From assembly GCA_027023405.1 (NCBI GenBank), contig JALVVN010000007.1:82307-146306 (forward strand): a stretch of 64,000 nt of DNA. The letters run 5' to 3'. Origin of the DNA: Campylobacterales bacterium. GTDB taxonomy: Bacteria; Campylobacterota; Campylobacteria; Campylobacterales; QNZT01. Made by a program: the position numbers and the translations under genes. Below the pieces are notes generated by a model, which saw nothing but the letters and a program-made list of their open reading frames with translations, was not told the origin of the DNA and did no database searches. Below are positions 51,224 through 60,479 of this stretch, piece by piece. Every line of letters begins with the position of its first letter. Positions within the stretch are counted from its first letter, which is position 1.

Positions 51224-52606
51224 ATGTTAGAAAAAAGAGATAAAAAAGCGTTTGAACAAATTGTCGGTGCTGAGAATATCTACGATGATAAAGCACACAT
51301 GCTCGCCTATGCCTACGATGCAACCAGAGAACACTATGAACCCGATGCGGTGATCTTCCCTAGAAACGAAGCCGATGTGAGTGCTATTTTGAGTTACTGC
51401 AACACACACGGCATCGTCATCACGCCTCGCGGTGCGGGTAGTGGATTTACCGGTGGGGCACTCCCCAAAAACGGCGGTATCATCTTGGCGTTTGAGAAAC
51501 ATATGAACAAAATTCTCGAAATCGATCTTGAAAATATGCTTGCCGTCGTACAACCCGCTGTGGTCAATATGGATCTTCAAAAGGCGGTCGAAGCCAAAGG
51601 GCTCTTCTATCCGCCCGATCCCGCCAGTGAACAGTATTCGACGATCGGCGGAAATGTCAGTGAAAATGCGGGCGGTATGCGCGCGGCGAAATACGGCATC
51701 ACCAAGGATTTTGTCATGGCACTCCGCGCGGTTAGAGCCAACGGCGATATCATCCGTGCGGGTAAGCGCACCATCAAGGATGTGGCAGGTTACAATATTG
51801 CCGGTATTTTGACGGCGAGTGAGGGGACATTGGCGGTCATCACCGAAATCACGCTCAAACTCCTCCCTAAACCCAAATTTGCCGCCTCCTATATGGCGAT
51901 CTTTCCCAATGTCGAAGCGGCGATGAATGCGGTCTTTAAGTCACTCGCAAGCGGTGCCAATCCTGTTGCGATGGAGTTTTTGGATGCGCTCTCGGTGAGA
52001 GCTATCAAAGAGAAACTCGGTGTAGAGCTCCCTGAAGATGCAGGTGCGCTCCTCATCGGCGATGTGGACGGCAATGTCAAGGAGGAGATCGATTTTCAAC
52101 TCCAAACACTCCAAGACTCTTTTGCGCAAAACGGTTGTAGCGCCTTTGAAGTCGCGACCCAAAGCGACGATCGAGCAAAGATTTGGTACGCGCGACGCAA
52201 TGTCTCGCAATGTGTCACCATCTACGGCTCAAAAAAGCTCAATGAAGATATCTCTGTCCCTCGAAGCAAACTCCCCCAAGCACTCAACGAAATTTATAAA
52301 ATAGGCGCAAAGTACGGCTTTAGCGTCCCCTGTTTCGGTCATGCGGGTGACGGTAATATCCATGTCAATGTGATGGTGGACGGCTCCAAAGAGGAGGAGC
52401 TACATAAGGGGCACCAAGCGATCGAAGAGATCTTCCAGCTCGTCGTCGATATGGGCGGAACACTGAGTGGTGAACACGGGATCGGGCTCTCCAAAGCCCC
52501 CTTTATGGATATCGCCTTCACCCCGCAAGAGCGAAAACTCTTTGAGGATATCAAACGGGCTTTTGATCCTAACAATATCCTCAATCCCGGCAAGATGGGG
52601 CTCTAG
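51224..52606 (+). CDS. glcD: Glycolate/D-lactate oxidase FAD subunit GlcD-like
   Basis: The 460-residue protein is an FAD-binding oxidase of the GlcD/D-2-hydroxyacid dehydrogenase type: PRNEADVSAILSYCNTHGI, TPRGAGSGFTGGALPKNGG, STIGGNVSENAGGMRAAKYGITKDFV (FAD site), and the C-terminal CFGHAGDGNIHVNVM and SGEHGIGLSKAPFM with the metal-binding His residues. It oxidises 2-hydroxyacids such as glycolate or lactate. GlcE and GlcF are not adjacent. It follows the PgbA-like gene by 6 bases. Confidence 0.88.
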   Translation: MLEKRDKKAFEQIVGAENIYDDKAHMLAYAYDATREHYEPDAVIFPRNEADVSAILSYCNTHGIVITPRGAGSGFTGGALPKNGGIILAFEKHMNKILEIDLENMLAVVQPAVVNMDLQKAVEAKGLFYPPDPASEQYSTIGGNVSENAGGMRAAKYGITKDFVMALRAVRANGDIIRAGKRTIKDVAGYNIAGILTASEGTLAVITEITLKLLPKPKFAASYMAIFPNVEAAMNAVFKSLASGANPVAMEFLDALSVRAIKEKLGVELPEDAGALLIGDVDGNVKEEIDFQLQTLQDSFAQNGCSAFEVATQSDDRAKIWYARRNVSQCVTIYGSKKLNEDISVPRSKLPQALNEIYKIGAKYGFSVPCFGHAGDGNIHVNVMVDGSKEEELHKGHQAIEEIFQLVVDMGGTLSGEHGIGLSKAPFMDIAFTPQERKLFEDIKRAFDPNNILNPGKMGL

Positions 52607-52609
52607 CCC

Positions 52610-53398
52610 TTGCGATCACGATTAAAAAGTCTTAAGCGCTTTTTTCTCGATCACGATCTGCTCCACTACGCCTCTAGTCTCAGTTTTCATACCATTCTCG
52701 CGCTGATCCCGATTCTACTCATCTCGCTCTTTATCTTCTCACAACTCCCCCTCTTCAATGAGAGTATCACATCGATCAAATCCTTCATCTTCTCCTCCAT
52801 TATGCCGGTACACGCGGAGAAGTTTAGTCGTTATCTCGATACCTTTATGGCAAACACCAAAGAGTTGGGACTGTTGGGTGTGGCTTTTGTCCTCTATGTC
52901 TCCATTATGTTTTTTGATGATTATGAGTATGTGGTCAATAAAATCTTTCACAAAGCACCACGAAAATTTTTCCACTCAATCTCCATTTATCTAACAATCA
53001 CACTCCTTGTCCCTATCGGTCTTGCGATCAGCCTCTTTCTCTCATTTAAAGCAAACCTTCTTCTTCATAGTTACGCCTATACCAAAGATATCAATATCCT
53101 TACACTCAGCTCCTACCTCATCGCGTGGCTTCTCTTTTTCATGCTTTATAAAATCTCCGCCAACACGACCATCCACACCAAAAGTGCCCTCACCGCCTCT
53201 CTCGTCGCTTCCGCCGTCTGGTTCGCTTCCAAAGGGCTCTTCTTCTACTATGTCACCTACAACAAAACTTACAGCACCATCTACGGCTCTTTCTCGATCG
53301 TGATGTTTTTTGTGATCTGGATCTACCTCTCGTGGATCATCTTCCTCTACGGTATCAAACTCTGCGCACTTTTAGAGCGAAAACGACAAAAGCAGTAG
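52610..53398 (+). CDS. YihY/BrkB-family inner-membrane protein
   Basis: The 262-residue protein has six membrane helices and the family pattern DLLHYASSLSFHTILALIPILLI at the start and IYGSFSIVMFFVIWIYLSWIIFLYGIKL at the end. It was once annotated as RNase BN, which is not correct for this family. TTG start 3 bases after glcD. Tail-to-tail overlap of 27 bases with comEC. Confidence 0.87.
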   Translation: MRSRLKSLKRFFLDHDLLHYASSLSFHTILALIPILLISLFIFSQLPLFNESITSIKSFIFSSIMPVHAEKFSRYLDTFMANTKELGLLGVAFVLYVSIMFFDDYEYVVNKIFHKAPRKFFHSISIYLTITLLVPIGLAISLFLSFKANLLLHSYAYTKDINILTLSSYLIAWLLFFMLYKISANTTIHTKSALTASLVASAVWFASKGLFFYYVTYNKTYSTIYGSFSIVMFFVIWIYLSWIIFLYGIKLCALLERKRQKQ

Positions 53399-54652
53399 TC
53401 GCACCCAAAACCCCAACCCCGTCAGGATCAGCATCCCAAATGCCCAGCGCCAAAAGATCGAAGCAATCATTAGCGCGACATAGATCGCCAAAAACCACAA
53501 CGGCGTGTGATACTCGAAGGTCGGCATCTCAACTGCGAGTAACTTCAGCATCACACCATCGAGCAAATCGCCCATGCCCAGCAGGTGCAACACCCACACC
53601 AGCGGGTAGAAGATCGCAAACAACAGTGAGAGGATCGGTGAGAGAAGTTGAGAGACACTAAATCGCGCAAAGATAAAGTGAACGATCGGATGCATCATTA
53701 CATAGACCCAAAAGTTGATCCCCAATGCAATCTGCCACTTTTTCAACCCATCAAAATAGTGCAAAAATAGATAGATAAAGAAGATCCCACTCACCGAAAA
53801 CCAAAATGCCACACTCCAAAAGAGTGAGATATCCATCGCAATCAAAAAGAGTACACTCACCGCCAAGACCTCAAAACTGACGATTTTGAAGTGACGCGTA
53901 TAGAGGAAAAATCCAAAGATCAGCATCGTCAGTGATCGCACGATCGAAGGGGTCATCCCGATCAAGATCGCGTATCCGCTCAAGGCGAGCATGATCGTCA
54001 CACCCAGATCAAAGGTCCGGTTTCGGTAGGGAAAGTAGCGATCTTGAAAAAAGTGATAGATCGGTGTGAGTATCAACAGTAAAAGACCATACAAAAAGCC
54101 CAAATGATACCCTGATATGGCGATGAGGTGGCTAATTCCAAGCCCTGCAATGTGCTCCCGTAAATCTTTAGAAATAGGCTTTGCCAAAAAGAGCGCACCG
54201 TAGAGTTCACGCATCCACCTGTTCGTGTGCTGTTTGGCGATCCACTCCTTAATCTGCGATGAGATCGAGGGGCGCTCGGGAAGCAAAAAGAGATCAAACG
54301 ACGGCGCGAAAAACCCGCGCATATAGTCCCAAAAGGTGATCTTGGAGGTGATGATCCCAATCTCCATCCGTCTTCCGCGCAAATCTCTCAAATCCTCAAA
54401 GCGCGTCGTCACAAAGCGATACCCCTCATCACTCTTGAGGCGCAATACAAAATAGGGTTTGCCCCGTTTGCTCGTTTTGGGGTATTGATTGAGTACCGTG
54501 ACGATGGTGTGGTGAAATTTTGAAGCGGTCAATTCCCGATAGGATCGATAGGAGAGGTAGAGTTGAAAGAGCGCTAAACTGACAAAGATGCTCACAAAGC
54601 TCATCCACTCTCGACGAGACTCAAAGAGCTTGAGCCGTTCGACCTTATTCAT
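53372..54652 (-). CDS. comEC: ComEC/Rec2-type DNA uptake channel protein
   Basis: The 426-residue protein has the competence domain of ComEC: LYGALFLAKPISKDLREHIAGLGISHLIAISGYHLGFLYG and MTPSIVRSLTMLIFGF, with about 8 membrane helices. It lacks the C-terminal beta-lactamase-like domain of longer ComEC proteins, as is common in this phylum. It should carry single-stranded DNA across the inner membrane. It starts 3 bases after dnaB. Confidence 0.87.
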   Translation of the reverse strand: MNKVERLKLFESRREWMSFVSIFVSLALFQLYLSYRSYRELTASKFHHTIVTVLNQYPKTSKRGKPYFVLRLKSDEGYRFVTTRFEDLRDLRGRRMEIGIITSKITFWDYMRGFFAPSFDLFLLPERPSISSQIKEWIAKQHTNRWMRELYGALFLAKPISKDLREHIAGLGISHLIAISGYHLGFLYGLLLLILTPIYHFFQDRYFPYRNRTFDLGVTIMLALSGYAILIGMTPSIVRSLTMLIFGFFLYTRHFKIVSFEVLAVSVLFLIAMDISLFWSVAFWFSVSGIFFIYLFLHYFDGLKKWQIALGINFWVYVMMHPIVHFIFARFSVSQLLSPILSLLFAIFYPLVWVLHLLGMGDLLDGVMLKLLAVEMPTFEYHTPLWFLAIYVALMIASIFWRWAFGMLILTGLGFWVRLLLLSFSL

Positions 54653-54655
54653 CTG

Positions 54656-56086
54656 TTAAATGTCGGGAATATCGATCGTCGAGTGACTTGCATCGTAGTC
54701 AGCACTCTCATAGACGATCTCCATGCCTCCTTTTCTACTCTCTACAAACCGGGTAAAATCCTTTTGGAAGATGAGATCAGCTTTACCGATAGGACCGTTT
54801 CTGTTTTTGCCGATAATGATCTCCGCATCCTCCTCTTTGCGCTCTTTAAATTCACTCTTGTACTCGACACCCTCTGCTTTGGCACGCTTCTCTTTCTCCG
54901 CCTCTTCACGCATTCGATAGACATCGTCACGATAGACAAAGAGGATCATATCGGCATCCTGCTCGATCGACCCCGACTCCCGAATATCACTCAACATCGG
55001 TCGCTTATCATTTCGACTCTCAAGCCCACGATTGAGCTGTGAGAGCGCGATGATGGGTATCTCCAACTCTCTTGCAAGCAGCTTCAATCCTCTGGATATC
55101 TCACTCACCTCAAGGTGCCGATCTTTAGAACTGCTACCATTCATAAGCTGAAGATAGTCGATCACACAAAGCGAGATCTCTTGGTGTTGCGACTTGAGTT
55201 TGCGCAGTTTGGAACGGAGTTGATGGATATTAAGCATACCGTCATCATCGACAAAGAGCTTCTGTTTTGCCATCTCATCACTCGCACTCGTCAATCGGCT
55301 CCACTGATCATCATCGAGATCACCTACGCGAAGCTTTTGAAGCGGGATGGAAGTCTTGGCACTTAGCATCCGTAGCATCAGCTGCTCCGCCGGCATCTCC
55401 AGCGAAAAGATCGCCACACCCAAGCCGTCATCCAAAATATTTTGCGCGAGATTGAGTGTAAATGCGGTCTTTCCCATCGCCGGTCGCGCCGCAATGATAA
55501 TGAGATCACCTTTTCCAAATCCCGCCGTCAAGTCATTGATCTGCCCAAAGCCGGTATCGACTCCGACCACCCCTTTGTTGCCCCGTTTTTTGAGCTCATG
55601 AATATAAGCGATGGTCGATTCGACCATTTCGGGGGAGTCTCGAAACTCTTTGGTATCATTATCCATCGAAATTTCATAGAGCTTCTTCTGTACCAGATCC
55701 AGTACATCCTCACTCGGCAAATCCTGCTCGATCGCCACACTCTTGATCTCGCTTGTGAGGGTTATGAGCTCCCGCTTGATCGAGCGCTCCTTGATCTCTT
55801 TGAGGTAGGCTTGAGTGTTTGTGATAGGATTGGTGACGAGGACTTCTGAAAAGCTCTCTTCGTTGTAGCGCTCCTGACGCACCAACTCCTGCTTCAAAAA
55901 CTCCTCATCAATCGGACTTCCCTCCTGCTCTAGCTTGATCATCGCTTCAAAGATCGCTTGATGATCGGGCAGATAGAAATCAGAGGGTTTTAACACTGCC
56001 ACAATATCCTCAAAGATAGAGGGTTCAAAGATGATCGAGCTTAAAACGGCGCGTTCGATATTGATATTGTGTAGGGCGTTACTCAT
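54656..56086 (-). CDS. dnaB: Replicative DNA helicase DnaB
   Basis: The 476-residue protein has the DnaB N-terminal domain (NIERAVLSSIIFEPS), linker, and RecA-like ATPase core: Walker A IIAARPAMGKTAFTLNLA, IFSLEMPAEQLMLRML, Walker B SLCVIDYLQLM, ALSQLNRGLESR, and SGSIEQDADMILFVYRDDVY. It is the hexameric helicase at the fork. It begins right after the ispG stop. Confidence 0.97.
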   Translation of the reverse strand: MSNALHNINIERAVLSSIIFEPSIFEDIVAVLKPSDFYLPDHQAIFEAMIKLEQEGSPIDEEFLKQELVRQERYNEESFSEVLVTNPITNTQAYLKEIKERSIKRELITLTSEIKSVAIEQDLPSEDVLDLVQKKLYEISMDNDTKEFRDSPEMVESTIAYIHELKKRGNKGVVGVDTGFGQINDLTAGFGKGDLIIIAARPAMGKTAFTLNLAQNILDDGLGVAIFSLEMPAEQLMLRMLSAKTSIPLQKLRVGDLDDDQWSRLTSASDEMAKQKLFVDDDGMLNIHQLRSKLRKLKSQHQEISLCVIDYLQLMNGSSSKDRHLEVSEISRGLKLLARELEIPIIALSQLNRGLESRNDKRPMLSDIRESGSIEQDADMILFVYRDDVYRMREEAEKEKRAKAEGVEYKSEFKERKEEDAEIIIGKNRNGPIGKADLIFQKDFTRFVESRKGGMEIVYESADYDASHSTIDIPDI

Positions 56087-57151
56087 CTAACTATCACTCT
56101 CTTTCGCCGCCGCTTCAACCTCTTGTAAAAAGCGCTCCACAAGATTTTTCTCATCCAGCTTTGCCACCACTTCACCCTTTCGCATGATCAGACCGCTCCC
56201 TTTGCCGTAGGCGATCGCCACATCCGCCCCCTTTGCCTCTCCGATGGCATTGACGACGCACCCCATTACTGAGACATTGAGTGGCGCTTTGATGTGCTTT
56301 GTCGCCTCCTCCACCTCTGCCACCGCCTTGACAAGATCGGCTTCGATGCGTCCGCAGGTCGGGCAGGAGATGATATTGAGCCCCTCTTGACTCGCCCCCG
56401 CATCTTTAAGGATCGCGCGCCCTACTTCGATCTCCTTCTCCAACTCACCGGTGATCGACACCCGCATTGTATCGCCGATCCCCTCTAGCAGAAGTGTACC
56501 GAGTCCGATACTCGACTTGATCGTCGCGTGAAAGAGCGTCCCCGCTTCGGTCACACCCAGATGAAAAGGATACTCTACAAGCGGACGAAGCGTACGATAC
56601 GCCTCAACCGTTCGCTGTACATCACTCGCCTTGAGAGAGATTTTGATATCGGTAAAGTCGAGATCTTCGAGATATTTGATATTGTAAAGCGCCGATTCGA
56701 CCATCCCTTTGGCACTCTGTCCATACTTTTTTTCAAACTGATCTTCGAGCGAACCGCAATTGACCCCGATCCGCACGGGAAGATTTCGCTCTTTACACGC
56801 TTTGACGATCTCTTTGATACGGCTCTTTTCTCCAATATTTCCGGGATTAAACCGGATACAATCGACCCACTTCGCCGCCTCTAGTGCCAAGCGATAGTTG
56901 AAGTGAATATCCGCAACAATCGGAAGCGAACTCTGCTCCTTGATCGCCTTGAGCGCCAAGGCATCCTCCATCTCCGGCACTGCCACACGGACGATATCTG
57001 CACCGGCAAAATGGAGCCGTTTGATCTGCTCAAGCGTCGCCTCTACATCACGGGTTTTGGTAAAGGTCATCGACTGTACTGAGATCGGCGCATCACCGCC
57101 GACAGCGACATCGCCTACAAAAATCTGTTTGGTTGGGTATCGTTTTATCAT
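56087..57151 (-). CDS. ispG: 4-hydroxy-3-methylbut-2-enyl diphosphate synthase IspG (GcpE)
   Basis: IspG carries out the sixth step of the MEP isoprenoid pathway using a [4Fe-4S] cluster. The 354-residue protein shows [47 protein letters not shown], and the cluster ligands in [14 protein letters not shown] and [17 protein letters not shown]. No ribosome site; TATAAT lies six bases upstream of the ATG, so the transcript is probably leaderless. It heads the ispG-dnaB-comEC operon. Confidence 0.96.
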   Translation of the reverse strand: MIKRYPTKQIFVGDVAVGGDAPISVQSMTFTKTRDVEATLEQIKRLHFAGADIVRVAVPEMEDALALKAIKEQSSLPIVADIHFNYRLALEAAKWVDCIRFNPGNIGEKSRIKEIVKACKERNLPVRIGVNCGSLEDQFEKKYGQSAKGMVESALYNIKYLEDLDFTDIKISLKASDVQRTVEAYRTLRPLVEYPFHLGVTEAGTLFHATIKSSIGLGTLLLEGIGDTMRVSITGELEKEIEVGRAILKDAGASQEGLNIISCPTCGRIEADLVKAVAEVEEATKHIKAPLNVSVMGCVVNAIGEAKGADVAIAYGKGSGLIMRKGEVVAKLDEKNLVERFLQEVEAAAKESDS

Positions 57152-57157
57152 AGTGGG

Positions 57158-57163
57158 ATTATA
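57158..57163 (-). promoter_or_regulatory. -10 box of ispG, six bases before ATG
   Basis: On the minus strand TATAAT, CCCACT, ATG. Same layout as at the RND and 86-residue genes; no Shine-Dalgarno. Confidence 0.65.
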
Positions 57164-57225
57164 GCTAGATTAGATAAAAAAGAGTTCTGAAGCACTAGAG
57201 GTGCCCTAGAATATTTTACGGGAAA

Positions 57226-58542
57226 TTACGAAGCATTATCCGCAATTAAAAAATCTAACACATTTACTATCTCAATTTCACACCCGTTATACTCAACAAC
57301 TTCAGAGTTATCAAAAGTAATAAGTAGGGCTCTTATCTCCCCTCTTAGCTCTCTCTCAGCTTCAGAAAATACCCTTAATTCCCTATGCCGTGTCTCTTTA
57401 TTTTCAAGCGTTGCAGAGACTTGTATCAGTTCAATACGATTCTCCTCTTGTACAAAAAAATCTACCTCTCTACCTTTTTCTGTTTTGTAATAGAAGATCT
57501 CTTTGCCTCTTCTTTTTAACTCCAAAAAAACGATATTTTCCAGATTAGCTCCGACTTTTCGGGAGATATTAAACGAAACAACATTTGAAAAACCTGTATC
57601 TATGGCATAAAATTTTTGAGGATTGGCAATCTGTTTTTTTAATGAGTAGTCAAACTTCGGTATGCTCAAAACTATATAGGAATTTTTAAGATACTCAACA
57701 TAATCTCGTATGGTATCAAAGGAACTTGAAAAGTTATTTTTTAGCTTATTGTAGGCGTTGATAGTCGCATTGTGAGAGAGTAAAAAGAGAGCCAAATCAT
57801 TCAGCACTTGATAGTTTTTTAACTGATATCTTGCCACGATATCTTTGAGCAATATTGAATCATAGTAACTCTTTATCGTCTCTATTTTTAAAGCTTCATC
57901 CTCTTGTAGCACTATTTTTGGAAAGCCTCCATACTTTATGTAGTTGTTCAACTGCTGTTGTAGAAGTATTTTATTGTGTAAGCGTTGAGCTTTGGAATTA
58001 ACGCAGATACCGTTAAAAGTTAAGTATTCATTAAAAGAGAGAGGGAAAACCTCTATATCCAAATATCTACCGCTTAAAGCTGTACCAAATTCGGCACTTA
58101 AAAGATGTGAGTTTGAACCTGTCACATAGAGACGATTATGATACAACTCATACTCTTTGCGCACCCACTGTTCCCATCCGGATACATTTTGTACTTCATC
58201 GAGCATAATGACCAAATCACCTGTAGGTTTAATGTACTCCAAATATATATTTTTTATATCCTCTAACAGCGTTTGTGTTTCAAACATTCTAAAACGCTGA
58301 TCTTCAAAATTGACAAAGAGTATATTATGTACATCTATACCTTCTGCAACAAGTCTCTTTATCTCATTAATTAAGAGTGTAGATTTTCCGCTTCGTCTTA
58401 CTCCCTTAATGACGATTACTTCTCCGGACTTAGACTTTTTAGCTATTTCTGCTTCATAGCGTTCTCTTGCATGTGTGTGAGGTAGAGGTTTAAACCAAAA
58501 GTTCCAATCACTTATAATTTCAAATATTTTATCTTTATTCAT
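57226..58542 (-). CDS. AAA ATPase with DUF4143 domain
   Basis: The 438-residue protein has an AAA domain (about 20-190) with Walker A VRRSGKSTLLINEI, Walker B DLVIMLDEVQNV, an arginine region LYVTGSNSHLLS, and a C-terminal DUF4143 nuclease-like domain (about 230-430; VGANLENIVFLELKRRGKEIFYYKTEKGREVDFFV). These proteins occur widely and are thought to take part in DNA processing or defence. More AT-rich than its neighbours and probably mobile. A TATAAT and a palindrome stand just upstream. Confidence 0.87.
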   Translation of the reverse strand: MNKDKIFEIISDWNFWFKPLPHTHARERYEAEIAKKSKSGEVIVIKGVRRSGKSTLLINEIKRLVAEGIDVHNILFVNFEDQRFRMFETQTLLEDIKNIYLEYIKPTGDLVIMLDEVQNVSGWEQWVRKEYELYHNRLYVTGSNSHLLSAEFGTALSGRYLDIEVFPLSFNEYLTFNGICVNSKAQRLHNKILLQQQLNNYIKYGGFPKIVLQEDEALKIETIKSYYDSILLKDIVARYQLKNYQVLNDLALFLLSHNATINAYNKLKNNFSSSFDTIRDYVEYLKNSYIVLSIPKFDYSLKKQIANPQKFYAIDTGFSNVVSFNISRKVGANLENIVFLELKRRGKEIFYYKTEKGREVDFFVQEENRIELIQVSATLENKETRHRELRVFSEAERELRGEIRALLITFDNSEVVEYNGCEIEIVNVLDFLIADNAS

Positions 58543-58552
58543 CTCTCATCTT

Positions 58553-58575
58553 GTCAGTTTACTGACTGAATTATA
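58553..58575 (-). promoter_or_regulatory. AAA ATPase promoter with GTCAG palindrome
   Basis: On the minus strand TATAAT (58575-58570) is followed four bases later by GTCAGTAAACTGAC (58566-58553), an inverted repeat with 5-bp arms that covers the expected start site. It may be an autoregulatory site. Confidence 0.6.
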
Positions 58576-58610
58576 ATAAAATCACCCTTTATAACGACTA
58601 ATTTCAAAAT

Positions 58611-60416
58611 TTAACTAAAATTTACCGGATCAATATCGATCTCACATACTTGACATTGACATCGTCTCGCTGCTTCTAAGAGCGGTTTGCGTTTGTGGGA
58701 TCGTAGAAGAACGACAAAGCGGAATTTGCCGGCAATTCTAGCGATGGGTGCCTCTCCTGCTCCGATCACTTCAACATCTTTGTGCGCTTCACAGCAGTTT
58801 CCAACCTCCAAAAGCATATCTTTAGCTTTGAGTTGATCTTTGTGTGAGATGAGAATGCGCATCAGGTAGGTGAAGGGAGGATAGAGATCTCGGCGCATCT
58901 GTAGATCCTCTCGGATAAATCGCTCATAATCCTCCAGATAGGGCTCGAAAAAATCGTGGTTTTTGCTCTGAATCACCACACGCCCCTCACCGCTTCGCCC
59001 ACTTCTGCCCGCGATCTGAAGCAGGAGACTCACCGCCCGCTCCCTTGCACGAAAATCGGGCTGACTCAAAAGGGTATCGATCCCAAGCACCACGGCAAGA
59101 TCGACATTGAGATAGTTGTGCCCCTTTGAGAGCATCTGCGTACCGACAAGGATATCGATCTGATGATCGTTAAAGGCTTTGATGCGGGCATTGAGCTGGC
59201 GTTGGCTCTTGATCTCATCGCGATCAAACTTTTCGATACTCGCCTTGGGGAAGTGCTCTTGGAGCTCTTTGAGTACTTGCGCTGTGCCGATTCGTTGCGT
59301 TCGCATCGCTGATGCACTACATTTGGGACAGAGTTGCGGAATCGGTTCGACGAAGTGGCAGTAGTGGCACATCAGGGCACGGCGATCCAGATGCAGACTC
59401 ATCCCCACACTACAGTAGGGACACTCCACAAAGGCACCGCAGTCACGGCACTGGAGATATTTAAAGTTCGCCCGCGTGGGGACAAAGACGATCACTTGGC
59501 GCTTGGCATCAAGCGACTGGGTGATCTGCGTCAAAATCGTCTCACTCAACCCCTCCGAACTATCAAAGAGAAACTGTTTTTGACTCGTATGATAGGTGCC
59601 TTTGAGACGAAAGTGCGGGTATTTGTGGTAGCTCGTCACCGAAGGGGTCGCACTTCCGAGTAGTACCTGCGCACCCAATGCTTTTCCCATATAGATAGCT
59701 AGATCTCTTGCATGGTAGCGCGGTCTCTGCGCCGATTTGTAACTGTCATCATGCTCCTCATCTACGACAATGAGCCCCAATTTGGGCATCGTCACAAAGA
59801 GCGCCGATCGTGCACCGGCGAGGATGCGGATCGTGCCCTCAGAGATCCCCTCCAAAATATCCCGCTTCTTTTTGGGGGTGATCTTGGAGTGCCAAATAGC
59901 AACGCTATCGCCAAAGTGAGAGGTGAGGCGCTTGGACATTTGAGGTGTGAGGGAGATTTCAGGTAACAAAAAGATCGCCCGTTTACCAGCATTGAGCGTC
60001 TGTTCAAACCACTTCATATAGATCTCACTCTTACCGCTTCCCGTGTCACCAAAGAGAAGTGAAACGGGGTGAGACTTGGCAAACGCCAACGCCTCCTCCT
60101 GCGCAGGGCTGAGTTGAATATCCACCGCACACGAAAACGCCCGCTCCTCTTGAGGAGAGATCAGATGAAAAAGCGCCGCCGATTCGCCGATCTCGCAAGA
60201 GTAGTATTGGGAGATAAAGGAGAGGATCTGGAGGTAGACGGAATCAAATCGCTTGGTTTCAACCTCATCGATCTCCAGACACTTAAAGTCGGGCTTATCA
60301 ACCGCTTCGATCACCACTCCCCGAACGCTCCGTCGTTGCAACTTACACGACACAATCGTGCCGTTTTCGATCTGATGAGGGCTTTGGTAGGTCAAAGGAG
60401 AGAGGTTTTGCGCCAA
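58611..60416 (-). CDS. priA: Primosomal protein N' (replication restart helicase PriA)
   Basis: PriA reloads the replisome at stalled forks. The protein has the 3' DNA-binding domain at the start, the helicase core (GDTGSGKSEIYMKWF Walker A, VDEEHDDSYKSAQRPRYHARD), four Cys pairs for zinc (CRDCGAFVECPYC, CHYCHFVEPIPQLCPKC) and motifs V-VI (GTQMLSKGHNYLNVDLA, QIAGRSGRSGEG). The track start is a TTG without ribosome site. The frame continues upstream as YYYRVAV, typical of PriA N-termini, from an ATC at 60440 preceded by GGGAGGAG. The true start may be this rare codon. Confidence 0.93.
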   Translation of the reverse strand: MAQNLSPLTYQSPHQIENGTIVSCKLQRRSVRGVVIEAVDKPDFKCLEIDEVETKRFDSVYLQILSFISQYYSCEIGESAALFHLISPQEERAFSCAVDIQLSPAQEEALAFAKSHPVSLLFGDTGSGKSEIYMKWFEQTLNAGKRAIFLLPEISLTPQMSKRLTSHFGDSVAIWHSKITPKKKRDILEGISEGTIRILAGARSALFVTMPKLGLIVVDEEHDDSYKSAQRPRYHARDLAIYMGKALGAQVLLGSATPSVTSYHKYPHFRLKGTYHTSQKQFLFDSSEGLSETILTQITQSLDAKRQVIVFVPTRANFKYLQCRDCGAFVECPYCSVGMSLHLDRRALMCHYCHFVEPIPQLCPKCSASAMRTQRIGTAQVLKELQEHFPKASIEKFDRDEIKSQRQLNARIKAFNDHQIDILVGTQMLSKGHNYLNVDLAVVLGIDTLLSQPDFRARERAVSLLLQIAGRSGRSGEGRVVIQSKNHDFFEPYLEDYERFIREDLQMRRDLYPPFTYLMRILISHKDQLKAKDMLLEVGNCCEAHKDVEVIGAGEAPIARIAGKFRFVVLLRSHKRKPLLEAARRCQCQVCEIDIDPVNFS

Positions 60417-60479
60417 AACGGCGACACGATAGTAGTAGATAGCGCTCCTCCCAATGTAACATTGAGAATATTATAGAGA

